A stretch of DNA of 6,095 bases from an uncultured Bacteroidia bacterium (lineage in GTDB: Bacteria; Bacteroidota; Bacteroidia; Bacteroidales; UBA932), in NCBI GenBank assembly GCA_902796455.1, contig CADBPH010000241.1, forward strand, positions 1-6,095. Direction: 5' to 3'. The stretch's first letter is position 1. Each line of letters begins with the position of its first letter. Positions 1-4,446 of this stretch are shown here, piece after piece. Position numbers and translations under genes: made by a program. Below the pieces are notes generated by a model, which searched no databases, was not told the origin of the DNA, and saw nothing but the letters and a program-made list of their open reading frames with translations.

Positions 1-2179
1 CGTATTGCGGAGAGAAACGATGATTCCCGTCAAACACGGACGTGCATTTCTTGAAGACGATGCCGGTGACTTTGTCTGTGCCGAGAACCTCTTTCGGCCC
101 CCAGCCCGGGTTCAGGACCACACCGTCTTCGCGGGCTTCCGCGCGTTCCTGCGGCGAGGCGGGCATGATGTCCTCTGTCTCCAGGGAGAGCATCGTGACG
201 GAAGCGGCGCCGCTCCGCATGGCGACCCGTGCGGCATCGATGGCGACATTGCCGCCGCCGACAACGACGACTTTGCCGGACAGCTTGACCTTGCCGGTAT
301 TGGCCTCCCGGAGGAAATCGATGGCCGTCGTCGTGCCGGGGAGCGATTCGCCCGGGATTCCCGGAAGCCGTCCGCCCTGGCAGCCGATGGCAACATAAAA
401 GCCTTTGTATCCCTGGTCGCGAAGTTCCTGGATCGTAATGTCTTTGCCGACCTCCACGCCGGTGCGGATCTCTACGCCGATTTCGCGCATGATGTCAATT
501 TCGGCTGCAATGACATCTTTCTCCAATTTATAGGAAGGGATGCCATAGCGGAGCATGCCGCCGGGTTCCGCATTCTTTTCGAAAACAGTAGGGAAGTAGC
601 CCATCGTGGCCAGGTAGTAGGCGCAGCTCAGGCCGGCCGGGCCGCCGCCGATGATGGCGATCTTCTCCTGCCAGCGGCCGCGGTTGGAGGCGACGACCAC
701 TTCCGGAACGAAACGGGTCTCGGCATGGAGGTCCTGCTCGGCGATGAATTTCTTGACGGCGTCAATGGCGACCGGCTGGTCCAGGGTCCCCCGGGTGCAG
801 GCATCTTCGCAGCGCCGGTTGCAGACGCGTCCGCAAACGGCGGGGAAGGGATTCTCCCGCTTGATCAACTCGAGGGCTTCCTTATATTTCCCTTCAGCGG
901 CTTTTTTCAAATAGCCCTGTACGGCGATGTGGGCGGGACATGCGGTCTTGCAGGGAGAAGTTCCTGTGGGATAGCAGTTGATCCGGTTTTTGTCCCGGTA
1001 ATCTTCCGTCCATTTATGGGGCCCCCAAGCCGTTGCATCCGGGAGTTCCTGGCGCGGATAGGTGATGGAACCGTGGGTCGTACACAGTTTCTGTCCCAGC
1101 TTGACAGCGCCGGCGGGGCAGTATTCCACGCACCGTCCGCAGGCGACGCAGTTGGCCGGGTTGACCTCCGCGACATAAGCACTGCGGGACAAGTTGGGAG
1201 TGTTGAAGAGCTGGGAAGTCCGCAAGGCATTGCATATCTTGACGTTGCAATTACAGATGGCAAAGATTTTCCCCTCTCCGTCAATATTGGTGACCTGGTG
1301 TACATAACCGTTGTCCTCGGCCCGGTGCAGGATCTCCATGGCTTCTTCGAAAGTCACGGCCCGTCCGCGCCCGGTTTCCTGGAGGTAATCGGCCATGTCG
1401 CCCACGCCGATGCACCAGTCGTGGTAGTCGTCCGCGCAGCCTTCATCCAGCTTTTTCCGGCCGTACCGGCAGGAGCAGATTCCGGCGGCGATGTGGCCTT
1501 CATACCGCTTGAGCCAATAGGAAATATGCTCTATGTCAATGGATTGGTTCTCCATGGAAATCGCTTTTTCCACCGGGATGACGTGCATGCCGATGCCTGC
1601 ACCGCCCATGGGAACCATCGGCGTCACTTTCTCCAGCGGAAGGAACGTCATCCGCTCGAAGAACATGGCCAGTTCCGGGTGCCGGTCCATCAGGTCGGTA
1701 TTCATATTGGTATACTCCGCCGATCCGGGAACGAAAAGCGGGACCCAGTAAACGCGGTCCTCCCGGTTGTAGGTCGTGCCGGGAATGGGACCTTCAGCCG
1801 TGTATTTGTCCCCGTAGTCATATTCCAGGAGTCCGAAGTAGGCGAGTTTGTCCAGCAGGGCGTCGAATTCCGCATCGGTCGGAACATAGTGTTTCTCCCG
1901 GTTCCACTGGACCAGCAGCGGATAAGGACGGCGCTCCCTGACTTTCAGGAACTTGTCTGAGACGACGTCCAGCAGCAGGTCCAGGGATGCTTCCCGTGTG
2001 GCGGCATCCATCTCGTCCTCGAAAATGCAGGCCAGTCCCCAGTATTCCGGGGCGTCCGTGGTCATCTTGATTTTCCCCGGGACACGGTCCGTGACTTTTC
2101 GGACAAATTGCAGCAGTTTTTTGTTCGGATTCTTGTCCCCTTTGTGTTTGGGGACAAATTTGCTTGACATTTCAGGCAT
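1..2179 (-). CDS. Iron-sulfur flavoprotein oxidoreductase, GltD/NfnB-like, C-terminus cut by window edge
   Basis: Translating the minus strand gives an open frame of 726 residues that leaves the window at base 1. The C-terminal half is a glutamate-synthase-small-subunit-like NAD(P)H oxidoreductase. A cysteine-rich Fer4_20-type domain (about 400-482) has Cys at 402, 410, 414, 449, 453, 457 and 461. An FAD Rossmann motif follows (IAIIGGGPAGLSCA, about 507-520) with the hallmark PGGMLRYGIPSYKL (539-552), then an NAD(P) motif (VVVVGGGNVAIDAAR, 637-651). Before these lies a ferredoxin motif, CVACGRCVEYCP (344-355). Residues 1-340 are less familiar, with CSC (235-237), C248, C256 and CNC....C (309-316) as possible extra cluster ligands. 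The family moves electrons between NAD(P)H, flavin and Fe-S clusters in the cytoplasm; the partner here is unknown. The start at 2179 (MPEMSSKF) lies 12 bp after the hypB stop; an in-frame ATG at 2170 is equally possible. No Shine-Dalgarno is seen. The remaining pyridine-nucleotide domain is outside the window. The family call is firm; the physiological role is inference. Confidence 0.88.
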   Translation of the reverse strand, partial: MPEMSSKFVPKHKGDKNPNKKLLQFVRKVTDRVPGKIKMTTDAPEYWGLACIFEDEMDAATREASLDLLLDVVSDKFLKVRERRPYPLLVQWNREKHYVPTDAEFDALLDKLAYFGLLEYDYGDKYTAEGPIPGTTYNREDRVYWVPLFVPGSAEYTNMNTDLMDRHPELAMFFERMTFLPLEKVTPMVPMGGAGIGMHVIPVEKAISMENQSIDIEHISYWLKRYEGHIAAGICSCRYGRKKLDEGCADDYHDWCIGVGDMADYLQETGRGRAVTFEEAMEILHRAEDNGYVHQVTNIDGEGKIFAICNCNVKICNALRTSQLFNTPNLSRSAYVAEVNPANCVACGRCVEYCPAGAVKLGQKLCTTHGSITYPRQELPDATAWGPHKWTEDYRDKNRINCYPTGTSPCKTACPAHIAVQGYLKKAAEGKYKEALELIKRENPFPAVCGRVCNRRCEDACTRGTLDQPVAIDAVKKFIAEQDLHAETRFVPEVVVASNRGRWQEKIAIIGGGPAGLSCAYYLATMGYFPTVFEKNAEPGGMLRYGIPSYKLEKDVIAAEIDIMREIGVEIRTGVEVGKDITIQELRDQGYKGFYVAIGCQGGRLPGIPGESLPGTTTAIDFLREANTGKVKLSGKVVVVGGGNVAIDAARVAMRSGAASVTMLSLETEDIMPASPQERAEAREDGVVLNPGWGPKEVLGTDKVTGIVFKKCTSVFDGNHRFSPQY

Positions 2180-2191
2180 ATAGGATTCTTT

Positions 2192-2863
2192 TTATTGTTT
2201 CCAGGCGCAGACTTCCTGCAGCAGCCACTGGGCGAAAACATCCACCCCTTCCCCCGTCTTGGCGCAGATCGGAAGGACCCGGGCGTGCGGATTGCGCATG
2301 TGGACATACCGGGTGCATTTTTCCAGGTCAAAATCGAAATAGGGCAGGACGTCCGTCTTATTGACCAGGATCATGTCACAGACGGAAAACATCAGCGGAT
2401 ACTTCAGGGGTTTGTCGTCTCCTTCCGGGACGGAAAGGATCATGGCATTGCGGCAGCTGCCGGTGTCGAATTCGGCCGGGCAGACTAGGTTGCCGACATT
2501 TTCAAGGATGACCAGGTCGAGCTGTCCGGCATCCACATGATCCAGCCCCTGGCGGGTCATCTCCGCATCCAGGTGGCACATGCCGCCCGTGTGGAGCTGG
2601 ATGGTCGGGATTCCGGTTGCCTCCTGGATCTTGACGGCATCCACATCGCTGTCGATATCGGCCTCCATGACGGCGACACGGACTTTGTCCTTGATCAGGT
2701 TCAGGGTCCGGATCAAGGTGGTTGTCTTGCCGCTGCCGGGCGACGACATGAGATTCAGGAGATAAATCCCTTTGGTTTTCAGTTCTTTGCGGAGCTTTTC
2801 CGCATCCTTTTCATTGTCCTCGAAAACACTTTTCTTGATTTCGATTACTTTGATTCCTTCCAT
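2192..2863 (-). CDS. hypB: Hydrogenase nickel-incorporation GTPase HypB
   Basis: This complete 223-residue protein matches the HypB family of SIMIBI GTPases, which use GTP hydrolysis to deliver Ni2+ to the large subunit of [NiFe] hydrogenases, usually together with HypA. Visible motifs are the Walker A loop SSPGSGKT (40-47), MEADIDSD (66-73), the metal-site motif GGMCHLDAEM with C96 and H97, ENVGNLVCPAEFD with C128, SVPEGDDKPLKYP (144-156), and the guanine-specificity motif NKTD (168-171) followed by CAKTGEG (200-206). C96, H97 and C128 fit the nickel/zinc site at the dimer interface of the G domain. The N-terminus lacks both the CxxCGC high-affinity nickel motif of E. coli HypB and a His-rich stretch, so this is the short form. 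The ATG is preceded by CGTCCTCCC and has no Shine-Dalgarno, which is usual in Bacteroidota. It is the first gene of a probable two-gene unit with the downstream oxidoreductase. No hypA or other hyp gene is in view. The family identification is very secure; the client enzyme is unknown. Confidence 0.95.
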   Translation of the reverse strand: MEGIKVIEIKKSVFEDNEKDAEKLRKELKTKGIYLLNLMSSPGSGKTTTLIRTLNLIKDKVRVAVMEADIDSDVDAVKIQEATGIPTIQLHTGGMCHLDAEMTRQGLDHVDAGQLDLVILENVGNLVCPAEFDTGSCRNAMILSVPEGDDKPLKYPLMFSVCDMILVNKTDVLPYFDFDLEKCTRYVHMRNPHARVLPICAKTGEGVDVFAQWLLQEVCAWKQ

Positions 2864-2908
2864 GGGAGGACGTCTTGGTTATGCGTTCAGGTGTTATTAA
2901 TGTGTGCC

Positions 2909-2939
2909 GCAAGTTACATAAAAACTGGTACTCTACCAA
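2909..2939 (-). promoter_or_regulatory. Candidate Bacteroidota-type promoter for hypB
   Basis: On the minus strand, TTG (2937-2939) is followed after 20 nt by TAACTTGC (2909-2916), close to the Bacteroidota -7 consensus TAnnTTTG. This would start transcription near 2902 and give a leader of about 40 nt before the hypB ATG. The TTG falls in the tail of the rnpB terminator, so the two signals abut. The match is imperfect (TTGC instead of TTTG), so this is a candidate only. Read-through from rnpB is the alternative. Confidence 0.4.
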
Positions 2940-2982
2940 AAAAAACGGATGACAGGCCGTTTTCCAAGACGTCTGTCATCCG
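2938..2982 (-). terminator. Intrinsic terminator of rnpB
   Basis: Read on the minus strand, CGGATGACAG (2973-2982) pairs perfectly with CTGTCATCCG (2946-2955) to form a 10-bp stem with a 17-nt loop. Eight T residues follow directly (2938-2945). It begins about 10 nt after the RNase P RNA 3' end, in the right orientation to end that transcript. The loop contains ACGTCTTGG, which is complementary to sequence just before the hypB start codon. Confidence 0.9.
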
Positions 2983-2992
2983 CATGAATGAA

Positions 2993-3368
2993 AGGAGGAA
3001 CCGTAAGCCGGTTTCTGTTCCGGAGCCCGAAGGCACCGGTCTGCCATTTATCTACGCAACCTACCCCCTGGCATCGGGCGGGCAGCCCTCATCTGCCAGT
3101 ATACTTGGTCTTGCAGGCCCTGCCTGCCGTACCCGCCCGCCATCGCTGGCGGACGCCGTGGGCTCTTACCCCGCATTTTCACCCTTACCTGTATCCGTTC
3201 TGCCCGAGGGCAGGGACGGTTGCAGGCGGTTGTTTTCTGTTACGGCAGGATGAAATCACTCCCATCTGCGCTTTCCGCAGCAGGGTGCCCTGTCCTGTCC
3301 GGACTTTCCTCACTGAAATCCAGCGCTTTATGGGCGTTGGACCGCAGCGCGGCAGATTCGTCCCTCCT
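2993..3368 (-). ncRNA. rnpB: RNase P RNA, bacterial type A
   Basis: This is the catalytic RNA of ribonuclease P, which removes the 5' leader from tRNA precursors together with the RnpA protein. On the minus strand the near-invariant blocks come in order: GAGGAAAGTCCGGAC (3297-3311), ACAGAAAACAACCGCC, GGGTGAAAATGCGG then GGTAAGAGCCCAC, GGTTGCGTAGATAAATGGC, and ACAGAAACCGGCTTAC (3003-3018). The ends were set by the P1 helix: AGGAGGGAC (3360-3368) pairs with GTTCCTCCT (2993-3001). The length of about 376 nt suits a type A RNA. Mature ends could differ by a few bases. Promoter and terminator candidates flank it, so it appears to be its own transcription unit. Short open frames across it on both strands are chance. 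Confidence 0.96.
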
Positions 3369-3386
3369 GTTTATTTTTCCGGGCTG

Positions 3387-3417
3387 CAAAAATAGGAACT
3401 CTTTTACAAGGATACAA
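3387..3417 (-). promoter_or_regulatory. Promoter of rnpB, Bacteroidota type
   Basis: On the minus strand, TTG (3415-3417) is followed after 20 nt by TATTTTTG (3387-3394), a full match to the Bacteroidota primary-sigma -7 element TAnnTTTG. Transcription would begin near 3376-3381, roughly 10 nt upstream of the inferred mature 5' end, leaving a short leader to be trimmed. Its TTG lies between the -7 elements of the two divergent promoters. Confidence 0.65.
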
Positions 3418-3435
3418 AAAAAATTCCTAACTTTG
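3403..3435 (+). promoter_or_regulatory. Candidate promoter of the glutaminyl cyclotransferase gene
   Basis: TAACTTTG at 3428-3435 is a perfect TAnnTTTG -7 element on the plus strand. No clear TTG sits at the usual distance; the nearest is a weak TTTA at 3403-3406. The predicted start is near 3442, giving a leader of about 75 nt. It faces away from the rnpB promoter and overlaps its upstream half, and both -7 elements are preceded by TTCC. Confidence 0.5.
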
Positions 3436-3447
3436 TTTTCCAATTTG

Positions 3448-3503
3448 CCGGAAACAGCGCTCCCTCCGGGGCTTCCCCTGGGGATATAGCGGAACCTTTC
3501 CGG
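3448..3503 (+). promoter_or_regulatory. Possible folded 5' leader of the cyclotransferase mRNA
   Basis: The stretch before the cyclotransferase start can fold into nested stems: CCGGAAA (3448-3454) with TTTCCGG (3497-3503), CGCT (3458-3461) with AGCG (3488-3491), CCC (3462-3464) with GGG (3481-3483), and a tip of GGGG (3468-3471), CTT, CCCC (3475-3478). A competing local hairpin, CGGAA (3490-3494) with TTCCG (3498-3502), uses the 3' arm of the outer stem. It matches no riboswitch or leader class I recognise. The pairings are seen by eye; a function is conjecture. Confidence 0.3.
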
Positions 3504-3517
3504 GACAAGAGTATGGA

Positions 3518-4282
3518 ATGAAACGGATTGTTTACAGTTTACTGGCGTTGCTGATGCTGCTTCCTGCCGCCGTTTCCTGCGGTGCGAAAGTAAAGCACTA
3601 CAAGATTGAGGTGGTCAAAGAGTATCCGCACGACGAAAATGCTTATACCCAGGGACTTTTCTTCCATGGGGGAAATTTTTATGAAAGCACGGGCCAGTAC
3701 GGGGAATCCACCTTCCGGCAGGTTGACCTGGCGACAGGCAAAGCCCTGCGGAAACTGGATTTCTCCAAAAAGTATTTCGTAGAAGGATCGGTCATGCTGG
3801 ACGGGGAATTGTTCATCCTGACCTGGGAGAGCAAGATGGCTTTTGTCTATGACGCGGCGACGCTGGACTATAAGTCCTCCTACTCCTATCCCCGGGAAGG
3901 ATGGGGGCTGACCACTGACGGGAAACAGTTGATTGCCAGCGACGGCACGGCGCGCTTGTATTTCATGGACAAGCAGTTCCGTGTGCAGCGCAGCGTGACG
4001 GTCCGTCTCGACGGCCGGGCGATGACCTACCTGAATGAACTGGAATACATCGACGGGAAGATCTGGGCCAATGTCTACATGAGCGACATTATCCTGATCA
4101 TCAACCCTTCCGACGGAAAGGTCGAGGCGACGGTCGACTGCACCGGGCTTCTGCCGAAATCCCTGCGGGACGCCCGAACGGATGTCCTCAACGGGATTGC
4201 GATGGATCCGGCGACGGGACGCATTTTCCTGACGGGGAAAAACTGGAAACGCTTGTACGAGGTGAAATTGAAAGAACGGTAA
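3518..4282 (+). CDS. Glutaminyl-peptide cyclotransferase (plant/bacterial-type glutamine cyclase), lipoprotein
   Basis: This complete 254-residue protein converts N-terminal glutamine of exported proteins or peptides to pyroglutamate, releasing ammonia. It belongs to the five-bladed beta-propeller family (Glu_cyclase_2), unrelated to the zinc-dependent animal enzymes. Family blocks appear in order: YTQGL (43-47), YESTGQYGES (55-64), YFVEG (86-90), EGWGLT (127-132), SDGT (141-144), LNELEY (172-177), DVLNGIA (222-228) and TGKNW (239-243). Compared from memory with the papaya enzyme, the catalytic Glu is E89, and Q45, W103, W129, N173 and K241 are kept. The papaya W169 position is Tyr187 and F22 is Tyr43. 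The N-terminus is a signal peptide with a lipobox-like AVSC (18-21), so it is probably a lipoprotein; no acidic surface-export signal follows the Cys, which suggests a periplasm-facing location. The start was chosen because it gives the whole signal peptide. The thiamin-type receptor downstream has its own regulatory leader. Confidence 0.93.
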   Translation: MKRIVYSLLALLMLLPAAVSCGAKVKHYKIEVVKEYPHDENAYTQGLFFHGGNFYESTGQYGESTFRQVDLATGKALRKLDFSKKYFVEGSVMLDGELFILTWESKMAFVYDAATLDYKSSYSYPREGWGLTTDGKQLIASDGTARLYFMDKQFRVQRSVTVRLDGRAMTYLNELEYIDGKIWANVYMSDIILIINPSDGKVEATVDCTGLLPKSLRDARTDVLNGIAMDPATGRIFLTGKNWKRLYEVKLKER

Positions 4283-4299
4283 AGAACACATTACATTAT
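4268..4299 (+). promoter_or_regulatory. Candidate promoter for the TPP riboswitch-receptor transcript
   Basis: TTG (4268-4270), inside the end of the cyclotransferase gene, is followed after 21 nt by TACATTAT (4292-4299), a partial match to TAnnTTTG. The expected start near 4304-4306 coincides with the first base of riboswitch helix P1, which supports it. No terminator is visible after the cyclotransferase stop, so read-through may also contribute. Confidence 0.4.
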
Positions 4300-4305
4300 T
4301 CATAT

Positions 4306-4400
4306 CAAAGCGGGGGTATCGGATGGACCAGGCGGTCCGCTCCGGTTGAGAGAGTCCCAATGAACCTGATGCGGCCCATACCGCCGAAGGGAAGACTTTG
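4306..4400 (+). promoter_or_regulatory. TPP riboswitch (THI element)
   Basis: The aptamer binds thiamin pyrophosphate and normally lowers expression of the following gene when TPP is plentiful. Helix P1 is CAAAG (4306-4310) with CTTTG (4396-4400). The pyrimidine-sensing segment reads GTTGAGAGAGTCCC (4345-4358 region), with U in place of the usual first C of CUGAGA. It is followed by the conserved TGAACCTGAT (4361-4370), the helix GCGG/CCGC (4371-4374 and 4381-4384) around CCCATA, and GAAGGGAAG (4386-4394). An extra stem arm, GGACC/GGTCC (about 4325-4337), fits the variable P3. It lies 47 nt before the receptor start on the same strand, so the receptor is the regulated gene. Confidence 0.94.
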
Positions 4401-4404
4401 CTCA

Positions 4405-4423
4405 GTGCGCCATCAGGGCGCAT
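4405..4423 (+). promoter_or_regulatory. Hairpin between riboswitch and receptor start, probable expression platform
   Basis: TGCGCC (4406-4411) pairs with GGCGCA (4417-4422) around ATCAG, extended by a G-U pair. No T-run follows directly, so it is not a convincing terminator. Its 3' arm, CGCATC (4419-4424), can also pair with GATGCG (4368-4373) inside the TPP aptamer core, so the two folds would compete. Control at translation initiation is the more likely mode; this is inference. Confidence 0.4.
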
Positions 4424-4446
4424 CTCCGCATGAACACATTTTTGTT

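Noticed and set aside
5..1960. A 651-codon open frame on the plus strand
   Set aside because: It lies wholly opposite the oxidoreductase gene, whose minus-strand translation shows clear ferredoxin, FAD and NAD(P) motifs. The plus-strand product has no recognisable domain, so it is a codon-bias shadow.
2537..3489. Several plus- and minus-strand open frames across the hypB-rnpB region
   Set aside because: They run through the conserved blocks of RNase P RNA or opposite hypB and show no domain or plausible start context.
3513..3521. Two-codon upstream frame ATG GAA TGA overlapping the cyclotransferase start
   Set aside because: Such a minimal frame arises easily by chance and no ribosome binding signal precedes it.
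3539..4423. A 294-codon open frame on the minus strand
   Set aside because: It is antisense to the glutamine cyclotransferase and runs through the TPP riboswitch; the sense protein matches its family along the whole length.
4405..4443. Hairpin plus downstream T-run as an intrinsic terminator of the riboswitch
   Set aside because: The five-T run begins 16 nt after the stem, too far for an intrinsic terminator, so it was listed as a probable translational platform instead.
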